A stretch of DNA of 64,000 nucleotides from Closterium sp. Naga37s-1 (Eukaryota; Streptophyta; Zygnematophyceae; Desmidiales; Closteriaceae): contig CANJKZ010000084.1 of NCBI GenBank assembly GCA_947471745.1, forward strand, positions 403,501 to 467,500, read 5' to 3'. Position numbers and translations under genes: made by a program. Shown here piece after piece: positions 21,901 through 36,900 of the stretch. Each line of letters begins with the position of its first letter. Position 1 is the stretch's first letter. Under the pieces are notes generated by a model that ran no database searches, was not told the DNA's origin, and saw nothing but the letters and a program-made list of their open reading frames with translations.

Positions 21901-24900
21901 GCAGTATAGCAGTTATAGCAGTATAGCATTATAGCAGTATAGCAGTATAGCAGTATAGCAGTATAGCAGTATAGCAGTATAGCAGTATAGCAGTATAGCA
22001 GTATAGCAGTATAGCAGTATAGCAGTATAGCAGTATAGCAGTATAGCAGTATAGCATTATAGCAGTATAGCAGTATAGCAGTATAGCAGTATAGCAGTAT
22101 AGCAGTATAGCAGTATAGCATTATAGCAGTATAGCAGTATAGCAGTATAGCAGTATAGCAGTATAGCAGTATAGCAGTATAGCAGTATAGCAGTATAAGC
22201 AGTATAGCAGTATAGCAGTATAGCAGTATAGCAGTATAGCAGTTATAGCAGTTATAGCAGTATAGCAGTATAGCAGTATAGCAGTATAGCAGTATAGCAG
22301 TATAGCAGTATAGCAGTATAGCAGTATAGCATTATAGCAGTATAGCAGTATAGCAGTATAGCAGTATAGCAGTATAGCAGTATAGCAGTATAGCAGTATA
22401 GCAGTATAGCAGTATAGCAGTATAGCAGTATAGCAGTATAGCAGTATAGCAGTTATAGCAGTATAGCAGTATAGCAGTATAGCAGTATAGCAGTTATAGC
22501 AGTATAGCAGTATAGCAGTATAGCAGTTATAGCAGTATAGCAGTATAGCAGTATAGCAGTATAGCAGTATAGCAGTTATAGCAGTATAGCAGTATAGCAG
22601 TATAGCATTATAGCAGTATAGCAGTATAGCAGTATAGCAGTATAGCAGTATAGCATATAGCATTATAGCAGTATAGCAGTATAGCATTATAGCAGTATAG
22701 CAGTATAGCAGTATAGCAGTATAGCAGTATAGCAGTATAGCATTATAGCAGTATAGCAGTATAGCAGTATAGCAGTATAGCAGTATAGCAGTATAGCAGT
22801 ATAGCAGTATAGCAGTATAGCATTATAGCAGTATAGCAGTATAGCATTATAGCAGTATAGCAGTATAGCAGTATAGCAGTATAGCAGTATAGCAGTATAG
22901 CAGTATAGCAGTATAGCATTATAGCAGTATAGCAGTATAGCAGTATAGCAGTATAGCAGTATAGCAGTATAGCAGTATAGCAGTATAGCATTATAGCAGT
23001 ATAGCAGTATAGCAGTATAGCAGTATAGCAGTATAGCAGTATAGCAGTATAGCATTATAGCAGTATAGCAGTATAGCAGTATAGCAGTATAGCAGTATAG
23101 CAGTATAGCAGTATAGCAGTATAGCAGTATAGCATTATAGCAGTATAGCATTATAGCAGTATAGCAGTATAGCAGTATAGCAGTATAGCAGTATAGCAGT
23201 ATAGCAGTATAGCAGTATAGCAGTATAGCAGTATAGCAGTATAGCAGTATAGCAGTATAGCAGTATAGCAGTATAGCAGTATAGCAGTATAGCAGTATAG
23301 CAGTATAGCATTATAGCAGTATAGCAGTATAGCAGTATAGCATTATAGCAGTATAGCAGTATAGCAGTATAGCAGTATAGCAGTATAGCAGTATAGCAGT
23401 ATAGCAGTATAGCAGTATAGCAGTATAGCAGTATAGCAGTATAGCAGTATAGCAGTATAGCAGTATAGCAGTATAGCAGTATAGCATTATAGCATTATAG
23501 CATTATAGCAGTATAGCAGTATAGCATTATAGCATTATAGCAGTTATAGCAGTTACTAGCAGTATAGCAGTATAGCAGTATAGCAGTATAGCAGTATAGC
23601 AGTATAGCAGTATAGCAGTATAGCAGTATAGCATTATAGCAGTATAGCAGTTATAGCAGTATAGCAGTTATAGCAGTATAGCAGTATAGCAGTATAGCAG
23701 TATAGCAGTATAGCAGTATAGCAGTATAGCAGTATAGCAGCTATAGCAGTATAGCATTATAGCAATAGCAAGTTATAGCAGTTATAGCAGTTATAGCCGT
23801 ATAGCAGTATAGCAGTATAGCAGTTATAGCGTATAGCAGTATAGCAGTATAGCAGTATAGCCGTATAGCAGTATAGAAGTATAGCAGTATAGCAGTATAG
23901 CAGTATAGCAGTTATAGCATTATAGCAGTTATAGCAGTATAGCAGTATAGCATTATAGCATTATAGCAGTATAGCAGTATAGCAGTATAGCAGTATAGCA
24001 GTATAGCAAGTACGCATTATAGCAGTTATAGCAGTATAGCAGTTATTAGCAGCCTTATCGCATTTAGCAGTATAGCAGTATAGCAGTATAGCAGTTATAG
24101 CAGTATAGCAGTATAGCAGTTATAAGCAGTATAGCAGTATAGCATTATAGCATTATAGCAGTATAGCAGTATAGCAGTATAGCAAGTATAGCAGTATAGC
24201 AGTATAGCAGTATAGCAGTATAGCAGTATAGCAGTATAGCAGTATAGCAGTTATAGCAGTATAGCATTTATAGCAGTATAGCAGTATAGCAGTTATAGCA
24301 GTATAGCATTATAGCAAGTATAGCAGTATAGCAGTATAGCAGTATAGCAGTATAGCAGTTATAGCAGTATAGCAGTATAGCAGTTATAGCAGTATAGCAG
24401 TATAGCAGTTATAGCAGTATAGCAGTATAGCAGTATAGCAGTATAGCAGTATAGCAGTATAGCAGTATAGCAGTATAGCAGTATAGCAGTATAGCAGTTA
24501 TAGCAGTATAGCAGTATAGCAGTATAGCAGTATAGCAGTATAGCAGTATAGCAGTATAGCAGTATAGCAGTATAGCAGTATAGCTAGTATAGCATATAGC
24601 AGTATAGCAGTATAGCAGTATAGCATTATAGCAGTATAGCATTATAGCAGTATAGCAGTATAGCAGTATAGCAGTATAGCAGTATAGCAGTATAGCAGTA
24701 TAGCAGTATAGCAGTTATAGCAGTATAGCAGTATAGCAGTATAGCAGTTATAGCAGTATAGCAGTATAGCATTATAGCAGTATAGCAGTATAGCAGTATA
24801 GCAGTATAGCAGTATAGCAGTATAGCAGTATAGCAGTATAGCAGTATAGCAGTATAGCAGTATAGCAGTTATAGCAGTATAGCAGTATAGCAGTATAGCA

Positions 24901-27900
24901 TTATAGCAGTATAGCAGTATAGCATTATAGCAGTATAGCAGTATAGCAGTATAGCAGTATAGCAGTATAGCAGTATAGCAGTATAGCAGTATAGCAGTTA
25001 TAGCATTATAGCAGTATAGAAGTATAGCTATATAGCAGTATAGCAGTATAGCAGTATAGCAGTATAGCAGTATAGCAGTATAGCAGTATAGCAGTATAGC
25101 AGTATAGCAGTATAGCAGTATAGCAGTATAGCAGTATAGCAGTATAGCAGTATGCAATATAGCATTATAGCAGTATAGCAGTATAGCAGTATAGCAGTAA
25201 GCATTATAGCAGTATAGCAGTATAGCAGTATAGCATTATAGCAGTATAGCAGTATAGCAGTATAGCAGTATAGCAGTTATAGCAGTATAGCAGTTATAGC
25301 AGTATAGCAGTAGTATGCAGTATAGCAGTATAGCAGTATAGCAGTATAGCAGTATAGCAGTATAGCAGTATAGCAGTATAGCAGTATAGCAGTATAGCAG
25401 TTATAGCAGTATAGCAGTATAGCAGTATAGCATTATAGCAGTATAGCAGTATAGCAGTATAGCAGTATAGCAGTATAGCCAGTATAGCAGTATAGCAGTA
25501 TAGCAGTATAGCAGTATAGCAGTATAGCAGTATAGCAGTATATCAGTATAGCAAGTATAGCAGTTATAGCAGTATAGCAGTATAGCAGTATAGCAGTATA
25601 GCAGTATAGCATTATAGCAGTATAGCAGTATAGCAGTATAGCAGTATAGCAGTATAGCAGTATAGCAGTATAGCAGTATAGCATTATAGCAGTATAGCAG
25701 TATAGCAGTATAGCAGTATAGCAGTTATAGCAGTATAGCAGTATAGCAGTATAGCAGTATAGCAGTATAGCAGTATAGCATTATAGCAGTATAGCAGTAT
25801 AGCAGTATAGCAGTATAGCAGTATAGCAGTATAGCAGTATAGCAGTATAGCAGTATAGCAGTATAGCAGTATAGGATAGCAGTATAGCAGTATAGCAGTA
25901 TAGCATTATAGCAGTTATAGCAGTATATAGCAGTTATAGCAGTATAGCAGTATAGCAGTGTATAGCAGTATAGCAGTATAGCAGTATAGCAGTATAGCAG
26001 TTATAGCAGTTATAGCAGTATAGCAGTTATAGCATTATAGCAGTATAGCAGTATAGCAGTATAGCAGTATAGCAGTATAGCATTATAGCAGTATAGCATT
26101 ATAGCAGTATAGCAGTATAGCAGTATAGCAGTATAGCAGTATAGCAGTATAGCAGTATAGCAGTATAGCAGTATAGCAGTATAGCAGTATAGCAGTATAG
26201 CAGTATAGCAGTATAGCAGTATAGCATTATAGCCGTATAGCAGTATAGCAGTATAGCAGTATAGCAGTATAGCATTATAGCAGTATAGCATTATAGCAGT
26301 ATAGCAGTATAGCAGTATAGCAGTATAGCAGTATAGCAGTATAGCAGTATAGCAGTATAGCAGTATAGCAGTAAAGCATTATAGCAGTATAGCAGTATAG
26401 CAGTATAGCAGTATAGCAGTATAGCAGTATAGCATTATAGCAGTATAGCAGTATAGCAGTATAGCAGTATAGCAGTATAGCATTATAGCAGTATAGCATT
26501 ATAGCAGTATAGCAGTATAGCAGTATAGCAGTATAGCAGTATAGCAGTATAGCAGTATAGCAGTATAGCAGTATAGCAGTATAGCATTATAGCAGTATAG
26601 CAGTATAGCAGTATAGCAGTATAGCATTATAGCAGTATAGCAGTATAGCAGTATAGCATTATAGCAGTATAGCAGTATAGCAGTATAGCAGTATAGAAGT
26701 ATAGCAGTATAGCATTATAGCCGTATAGCAGTATAGCAGTATAGCAGTATAGCAGTATAGCATTATAGCAGTATAGCATTATAGCAGTATAGCAGTATAG
26801 CAGTATAGCAGTATAGCAGTATAGCAGTATAGCAGTATAGCAGTATAGCAGTATAGCAGTATAGCAGTATAGCAGTATAGCAGTATAGCAGTATAGCAGT
26901 ATAGCAGTATAGCAGTATAGCAGTATAGCAGTATAGCAGTATAGCAGTATAGCATTATAGCAGTATAGCAGTATAGCAGTATAGCAGTATAGCAGTATAG
27001 CAGTATAGCATTATAGCATTATAGCATTATAGCAGTATAGCAGTATAGCAGTATAGCAGTATAGCAGTATAGCAGTTATAGCAGTATAGCAGTATAGCAG
27101 TATAGCAGTATAGCAGTATAGCAGTATAGCAGTATAGCAGTATAGCCAGTATAGCAGTATAGCAGTTATAGCAGTATAGCAGTATAGCCTGTATAGCGTA
27201 TTAGCAGTATAGCAGATAGCATTATAGCAGTATAGCAGTATAGCAGTTATAGCAGTTATAGCAGTAATAGCAGTATAGCAGTATAGCAGTATAGCAGTAT
27301 AGCAGTATAGCAGTATAGCAGTTATAGCAGTATAGCAGTATAGCAGCATTATAGCAGTATAGCAGTATAGCAGTATAGCAGTATAGCAGTATAGCATTAT
27401 AGCAGTATAGCAGTATAGCAGTATAGCAGTATAGCAGTATAGCATTATAGCAGTTATAGCATTATAGCAGTATAGCAGTATAGCAGTATAGCAGTATCGC
27501 AGTATAGCAGTATAGCAGTATAGCAGTATAGCAGTATAGCATTATAGCAGTTATAGCAGTATAGCAGTATAGCAGTATAGCAGTATAGCATTATAGCAGT
27601 ATAGCATTATAGCAGTATAGCAGTTATAGCAGTATAGCAGTTATAGCAGTTATAGCAGTATAGCAGTATAGCAGTATAGCCAGTATAGCAGTATAGCAGT
27701 ATAGCAGTATTAGCAGTATAGCAGTATAGCAGTATAGCATTATAGCAGTATAGCAGGTATAGCAGTATAGAATTATAGCCAAGTTATAGCATTATAGCAG
27801 TTATAGGCATTATAGCAGTATAGCAGTATAGCAGTTATAGCAGTTATAGCAGTATAGCAGTATAGCAGTATGCAGTATAGCAGTAGTATAGCAGTATAGC

Positions 27901-30900
27901 AGTATAGCAGTATAGCAGTATAGCAGTATAGCAGTAGGTATAGCTAGTTATAGCAGTATAGCAGTAATATAGCAGTATAGCAGTATAGCAGTATAGCAGT
28001 TTATAGCAGTATAGCAGTATAGCAGTATAGCATTATAGCAGTTATAGCATTATAGCAGTATAGCAGTATAGCAGTATAGCAGTATAGCAGTATAGCAGTA
28101 TAGCAGTATAGCAGTTATAGCAGTATACCAGCTATAGCAGTATAGCAGTATAGCAGTATAGCAGTATAGCAGTATAGCAGTTATAGCAGTATAGCAGTAT
28201 AGCAGTATAGCATTATAAGCAGTATATAGCAGTATAGCAGTTATAGCAGCTATAGCAGTATAGCAGTTATAGCAGTTATAGCAGTATAGCAGTATAGCAG
28301 TATAGCAGCTTATAGCAGTATAGCAGTATAGCAGTATAGCAGTATAGCAGCTATAGCATGTATAGCAGTATAGCAGTATAGCAGTATAGCAGTATAGCAG
28401 TATAGCAGTATAGCAGTATAGCAGTATAGCATTATAGCAGTATAGCAGTATAGCAGTATAGCAATATAGCAGTATAGCAGTATAGCAGTATAGCAGTATA
28501 GCAGTATAGCAGTATAGCAGTATAGCAGTATAGCAGTATAGCAGTATAGCAGTATAGCATTATAGCATTATAGCAGTATAGCAGTATAGCAGTATAGCAG
28601 TATAGCAGTATAGCAGTATAGCAGTATATCAGTATAGCAGTATAGCAGTATAGCAGTATAGCAGTATAGCAGTATAGCAGTATAGCAGTATAGCAGTATA
28701 GCAGTATAGCATTATAGCAGTATAGCAGTATAGCAGTATAGCATATAGCAGTATAGCAGTATAGCAGTATAGCAGTATAGCAGTATAGCAGTATAGCAGT
28801 ATAGCAGTATAGCAGTATAGCAGTATAGCAGTATAGCATTATAGCAGTATAGCAGTATAGCAGTTTATAGCAGTTATAGCAGTATAGCAGTATAGCAGTA
28901 TAGCCAGTTATAGCAGTTATAGCAGTATAGCAGTATAGCAGTATAGCAGTATAGCAGTATAGCAGTATAGCAGTATAGCAGTATAGCAGTATAGCAGTTA
29001 TAGCAGTATAGCAGTATAGCGTATCTAGCTAGTATAGCAGTATAGCCAGTATAGCAGTATAGCAGTATAGCATTATAGCAGTATAGCAGTATAGCAGTTA
29101 TAGCAGTATAGCATATATAGCAGTATAGCAGTATAGCATTTAAGCAGTATAGCAGTATAGCAGGTATAGCAGTATAGCATATATAGCAGTATAGCAGTAT
29201 AGCATTATAGCATTATAGCAGTTATAGCAGTATAGCAGTATAGCAGTATAGCAGTATAGCAGTATAGCATTATATTCATTATAGCAGTTATCGCAGTATA
29301 GCAGTATAGCAGTTATAGCAGTATAGCAGTATAGCAGTATAGCAGTTATAGCAGTATAGCAGTATAGCAGTATAGCAGTTTAATAGCAGTATAGCAGTAT
29401 AGCAGTATAGCAGTATAGCAGTATATGCATCCTATAGCAGTTATAGCATTATAGCAGTTATAGCAGTATAGCAGTATAGCAGTATAGCAGTTATTATAGC
29501 AGTATAGCATTATAGCAGTATAGCAGTATAGTGCAGTATAGCAGTATAGCAGTTATAGCAGTATTAGTCTAAGTATAGCAGGTGCTTATAGCAGTATAGC
29601 AGTATAGCAGTTATAGCAGTATTAGCAGTAGTATAGCAGTATAGCAGTAAGTTATAGCAGTATAGCAGTATAGCAGCTATAGCAGTATAGCAGTATAGCA
29701 TTATAGCATTATAGCATTATAGCAGTATCGCAGTTATAGCAGTATAGCAGTATAGCAGTATAGCAGTATAGCAGTTAGCAGTATAGCAGTATAGCAGTAT
29801 AGCATTATAGCAGTTTATAGCAGTATAGCAGTATAGCAGTATAAGCAGTATAGCAGTATAGCAGTATAGCAGTATAGCAGTATAGCAAGTTATAGCATTA
29901 TAGCGTTACTAGCAGTATAGCAGTATAGCAGTATAGCATTATAGCAGTATAGCAGCTATGCGTATAGCAGCTATAGCAGTATAGCAGTTATAGCATTTAT
30001 ATAGTATAGCAGTATAGCAGTATCGCAGTATAGCAGTATAGCAGTATAGCAGTATAGCAGTATAGCAGTTATAGCAGTATAGCAGTATAGCACTTATAGC
30101 AGTATAGCAGTATAGCAGGTATAGCAGTTATAGCAGTATAGCAGTATAGCAGTTATAGCAGTATAGCAGTATAGCAGTTAACAGTATAGCAGTATAGCAG
30201 TATAGCAGTATAGCAGTATAGCAGTATAGCAGTATAGCATTATAGCATTATAGCAGTATAGCAGTATAGCAGTATAGCAGTATAGCAGTATAGCAGTATA
30301 GCAGTATAGCAGTATAGCAGTATAGCGGTATAGCAGTATAGCAGTATAGCAGTATAGCATTATAGCAGTATAGCAGTATAGCAGTATAGCAGTATAGCAG
30401 TATAGCAGTATAGCAGTATAGCAGTATAGCAGTATAGCAGTATAGCATTATAGCAGTATAGCAGTATAGCAGTATAGCAGTATAGCAGTATAGCAGTATA
30501 GCATTATAGCAGTATAGCATTATAGCAGTATAGCAGTATAGCAGTATAGCAGTATAGCAGTATAGCAGTATAGCAGTATAGCAGTATAGCAGTATAGCAG
30601 TATAGCAGTATAGCAGTATAGCAGTATAGCAGTATAGCAGTATAGCAGTATAGCAGTATAGCAGTATAGCAGTATAGCAGTATAGCAGTATAGCAGTATA
30701 GCAGTATAGCATTATAGCAGTATAGCAGTATAGCAGTATAGCAGTATAGCAGTATAGCATTATAGCATTATAGCATTATAGCATTATAGCAGTATAGCAG
30801 TATAGCAGTATAGCAGTATAGCAGTATAGCAGTATAGCAGTATAGCAGTATAGCAGTATAGCAGTATAGCAGTATAGCAGTATAGCAGTATAGCAGTATA

Positions 30901-33900
30901 GCATTATAGCATTATAGCATTATAGCAGTATAGCAGTATAGCAGTATAGCAGTATAGCATTATAGCAGTATAGCATTATAGCAGTATAGCAGTATAGCAG
31001 TATAGCAGTATAGCAGTATAGCCGTATAGCAGTATAGCAGTATAGCAGTATAGCAGTATAGCAGTATAGCAGTATAGCATTATAGCAGTATAGCAGTATA
31101 GCAGTATAGCAGTATAGCATTATAGCAGTATAGCAGTATAGCAGTTAACAGTATAGCAGTATAGCAGTATAGCAGTATAGCAGTATAGCAGTATAGCAGT
31201 ATAGCATTATAGCATTATAGCAGTATAGCAGTATAGCAGTATAGCAGTATAGCAGTATAGCAGTATAGCAGTATAGCAGTATAGCAGTATAGCGGTATAG
31301 CAGTATAGCAGTATAGCAGTATAGCATTATAGCAGTATAGCAGTATAGCAGTATAGCAGTATAGCAGTATAGCAGTATAGCAGTATAGCAGTATAGCAGT
31401 ATAGCAGTATAGCAGTATAGCATTATAGCAGTATAGCAGTATAGCAGTATAGCAGTATAGCAGTATAGCAGTATAGCAGTATAGCAGTATAGCATTATAG
31501 CAGTATAGCAGTATAGCAGTATAGCAGTATAGCAGTATAGCAGTATAGCAGTATAGCAGTATAGCATTATAGCAGTATAGCAGTATAGCAGTATAGCAGT
31601 ATAGCAGTATAGCATTATAGCAGTATAGCAGTATAGCATTATAGCAGTATAGCAGTATAGCAGTATAGCAGTATAGCAGTATAGCAGTATAGCAGTATAG
31701 CATTATAGCATTATAGCAGTATAGCAGTATAGCAGTATAGCAGTATAGCAGTATAGCAGTATAGCAGTATATCAGTATAGCAGTATAGCAGTATAGCAGT
31801 ATAGCAGTATAGCAGTATAGCATTATAGCAGTATAGCAGTATAGCAGTATAGCAGTATAGCAGTATAGCAGTATAGCAGTATAGCAGTATAGCAGTATAG
31901 CAGTATAGCAGTATAGCATTATAGCATTATAGCATTATAGCAGTATAGCAGTATAGCAGTATAGCAGTATAGCAGTATAGCAGTATAGCAGTATAGCAGT
32001 ATAGCAGTATAGCAGTATAGCATTATAGCAGTATAGCAGTATAGCAGTATAGCAGTATAGCAGTATAGCAGTATAGCAGTATAGCAGTATAGCATTATAG
32101 TAGTATAGCAGTATAGCAGTATAGTAGTATAGCAGTATAGCATTATAGCAGTATAGCATTATAGCAGTATAGCAGTATAGCAGTATAGCAGTATAGCAGT
32201 ATAGCAGTATAGCAGTATAGCAGTATAGCAGTATAGCAGTATAGCAGTATAGCTGTATAGCATTATAGCAGTATAGCAGTATAGCAGTATAGCAGTATAG
32301 CAGTATAGCAGTATAGCATTATAGCAGTATAGCAGTATAGCAGTATAGCAGTATAGTAGTATAGCATTATAGCAGTATAGCAGTATAGCAGTATAGCAGT
32401 ATAGCAGTATAGCATTATAGCAGTATAGCAGTATAGCAGTATAGCAGTATAGCATTATAGCAGTACAGCAGTATAGCAGTATAGCAGTATAGCATTATAG
32501 CAGTATAGCAGTATAGCAGTATAGCAGTATAGCAGTATAGCATTATAGCATTATAGCATTATAGCAGTATAGCAGTATAGCAGTATAGCAGTATAGCAGT
32601 ATAGCAGTATAGCAGTATAGCAGTATAGCAGTATAGCAGTATAGCAGTATAGCATTATAGCGGTATAGCAGTATAGCAGTATAGCAGTATAGCATTATAG
32701 CAGTATAGCAGTATAGCAGTATAGCAGTATAGCAGTATAGCAGTATAGCAGTATAGCAGTATAGCAGTATAGCATTATAGCAGTATAGCAGTATAGCAGT
32801 ATAGCAGTATAGCAGTATAGCAGTATAGCAGTATAGCAGTATAGCATTATAGCATTATAGCTGTATAGCAGTATAGCAGTATAGCAGTATAGCAGTATAG
32901 CAGTATAGCAGTATAGCAGTATAGCAGTATAGCGGTATAGCAGTATAGCAGTATAGCAGCATAGCATTATAGCAGTATAGCAGTATAGCAGTATAGCAGT
33001 ATAGCAGTATAGCAGTATAGCAGTATAGCAGTATAGCAGTATAGCAGTATAGCATTATAGCAGTATAGCAGTATAGCAGTATAGCAGTATAGCAGTATAG
33101 CAGTATAGCATTATAGCAGTATAGCAGTATAGCAGTATAGCAGTATAGCAGTATAGCAGTATAGCAGTATAGCATTATAGCAGTATAGCAGTATAGCAGT
33201 ATAGCAGTATAGCAGTATAGCATTATAGCAGTATAGCATTATAGCAGTATAGCAGTATAGCAGTATAGCAGTATAGCAGTATAGCAGTATAGCAGTATAG
33301 CAGTATAGCAGTATAGCAGTATAGCAGTATAGCAGTATAGCAGTATAGCAGTATAGCAGTATAGCATTATAGCAGTATAGCAGTATAGCAGTATAGCAGT
33401 ATAGCAGTATAGCATTATAGCAGTATAGCAATATAGCAGTATAGCAGTATAGCAGTATAGCAGTATAGCAGTATAGCAGTATAGCAGTATAGCAGTATAG
33501 CAGTATAGCAGTATAGCATTATAGCAGTATAGCAGTATAGCAGTATAGCAGTATAGCATTATAGCAGTATAGCAGTATAGCAGTTAACAGTATAGCAGTA
33601 TAGCAGTATAGCAGTATAGCAGTATAGCAGTATAGCATTATAGCATTATAGCAGTATAGCAGTATAGCAGTATAGCAGTATAGCAGTATAGCAGTATAGC
33701 AGTATAGCAGTATAGCAGTATAGCAGTATAGCAGTATAGCAGTATAGCAGTATAGCAGTATAGCAGTATAGCAGTATAGCAGTATAGCAGTATAGCAGTA
33801 TAGCAGTATAGCAGTATAGCAGTATAGCAGTATAGCAGTATAGCAGTATAGCAGTATAGCAGTATAGCATTATAGCAGTATAGCAGTATAGCAGTATAGC

Positions 33901-36900
33901 AGTATAGCATTATAGCAGTATAGCAGTATAGCAGTATAGCAGTATAGCAGTATAGCAGTATAGCAGTATAGCAGTATAGCAGTATAGCATTATAGCAGTA
34001 TAGCAGTATAGCAGTATAGCAGTATAGCAGTATAGCAGTATAGCAGTATAGCAGTATAGCAGTATAGCAGTATAGCAGTATAGCAGTATAGCAGTATAGC
34101 AGTATAGCAGTATAGCAGTATAGCAGTATAGCAGTATAGCAGTATAGCAGTATAGCAGTATAGCATTATAGCAGTATAGCATTATAGCAGTATAGCAGTA
34201 TAGCAGTATAGCAGTATAGCAGTATAGCAGTATAGCAGTATAGCAGTATAGCAGTATAGCAGTATAGCAGTATAGCAGTATAGCAGTATAGCAGTATAGC
34301 AGTATAGCAGTATAGCAGTATAGCAGTATAGCAGTATAGCAGTATAGCAGTATAGCAGTATAGCAGTATAGCAGTATAGCATTATAGCAGTATAGCAGTA
34401 TAGCAGTATAGCAGTATAGCAGTATAGCATTATAGCATTATAGCATTATAGCAGTATAGCAGTATAGCAGTATAGCAGTATAGCAGTATAGCAGTATAGC
34501 AGTATAGCAGTATAGCAGTATAGCAGTATAGCAGTATAGCAGTATAGCAGTATAGCAGTATAGCAGTATAGCAGTATAGCAGTATAGCAGTATAGCAGTA
34601 TAGCATTATAGCATTATAGCATTATAGCAGTATAGCAGTATAGCAGTATAGCATTATAGCAGTATAGCATTATAGCAGTATAGCAGTATAGCAGTATAGC
34701 AGTATAGCAGTATAGCAGTATAGCAGTATAGCAGTATAGCAGTATAGCAGTATAGCAGTATAGCAGTATAGCAGTATAGCATTATAGCAGTATAGCAGTA
34801 TAGCAGTATAGCAGTATAGCAGTATAGCATTATAGCAGTATAGCAGTATAGCAGTATAGCAGTATAGCAGTATAGCAGTATAGCAGTATAGCAGTATAGC
34901 AGTATAGCAGTATAGCATTATAGCAGTATAGCAGTATAGCAGTATAGCAGTATAGCAGTATAGCAGTATAGCAGTATAGCAGTATAGCAGTATAGCAGTA
35001 TAGCAGTATAGCAGTATAGCAGTATAGCAGTATAGCATTATAGCAGTATAGCAGTATAGCAGTATAGCAGTATAGCAGTATAGCATTATAGCAGTATAGC
35101 AGTATAGCAGTATAGCAGTATAGCAGTATAGCAGTATAGCAGTATAGCAGTATAGCAGTATAGCAGTATAGCATTATAGCAGTATAGCAGTATAGCAGTA
35201 TAGCAGTATAGCATTGTAGCAGTATAGCAGTATAGCAGTATAGCAGTATAGCAGTATAGCAGTATAGCAGTATAGCAGTATAGCAGTATAGCAGTATAGC
35301 ATTATAGCAGTATAGCAGTATAGCAGTATAGCAGTATAGCAGTATAGCAGTATAGCATTATAGCAGTATAGCAGTATAGCAGTATAGCAGTATAGCAGTA
35401 TAGCAGTATAGCAGTATAGCATTATAGCAGTATAGCAGTATAGCAGTATAGTAGTATAGCAGTATAGCATTATAGCAGTATAGCATTATAGCAGTATAGC
35501 AGTATAGCAGTATAGCAGTATAGCAGTATAGCAGTATAGCAGTATAGCAGTATAGCAGTATAGCATTATAGCAGTATAGCAGTATAGCAGTATAGCAGTA
35601 TAGCAGTATAGCAGTATAGCAGTATAGCAGTATAGCAGTATAGCAGTATAGCAGTATAGCAGTATAGCAGTATAGCAGTATAGCATTATAGCAGTATAGC
35701 AGTATAGCAGTATAGCAGTATAGCAGTATAGCAGTATAGCAGTATAGCAGTATAGCAGTATAGCAGTATAGCAGTATAGCAGTATAGCAGTATAGCAGTA
35801 TAGCAGTATAGCAGTATAGCATTATAGCAGTATAGCAGTATAGCAGTATAGCAGTATAGCATTATAGCAGTATAGCAGTATAGCAGTATAGCAGTATAGC
35901 AGTATAGCAGTATAGCAGTATAGCAGTATAGCAGTATAGCAGTATAGCAGTATAGCAGTATAGCATTATAGCAGTATAGCAGTATAGCAGTATAGCAGTA
36001 TAGCAGTATAGCAGTATAGCAGTATAGCATTATAGCAGTATAGCAGTATAGCAGTATAGCAGTATAGCAGTATAGCAGTATAGCATTATAGCAGTATAGC
36101 AGTATAGCAGTATAGCAGTATAGCAGTATAGCAGTATAGCAGTATAGCAGTATAGCAGTATAGCAGTATAGCAGTATAGCATTATAGCAGTATAGCAGTA
36201 TAGCAGTATAGCAGTATAGCATTATAGCAGTATAGCAGTATAGCAGTATAGCAGTATAGCAGTATAGCAGTATAGCAGTATAGCAGTATAGCAGTATAGC
36301 AGTATAGCAGTATAGCAGTATAGCAGTATAGCAGTATAGCAGTATAGCAGTATAGCAGTATAGCAGTATAGCAGTATAGCAGTATAGCAGTATAGCAGTA
36401 TAGCAGTATAGCAGTATAGCATTATAGCAGTATAGCAGTATAGCAGTATAGCAGTATAGCAGTATAGCATTATAGCATTATAGCATTATAGCAGTATAGC
36501 AGTATAGCAGTATAGCAGTATAGCAGTATAGCAGTATAGCAGTATAGCAGTATAGCAGTATAGCAGTATAGCAGTATAGCAGTATAGCAGTATAGCAGTA
36601 TAGCAGTATAGCAGTATAGCAGTATAGCAGTATAGCAGTATAGCATTATAGCAGTATAGCATTATAGCAGTATAGCAGTATAGCAGTATAGCATTATAGC
36701 AGTATAGCATTATAGCAGTATAGCAGTATAGCAGTATAGCAGTATAGCAGTATAGCAGTATAGCATAGCAGTATAGCAGTATAGCAGTATAGCAGTATAG
36801 CAGTATAGCAGTATAGCAGTATAGCATTATAGCAGTATAGCAGTATAGCAGTATAGCAGTATAGCAGTATAGCATTATAGCAGTATAGCAGTATAGCAGT

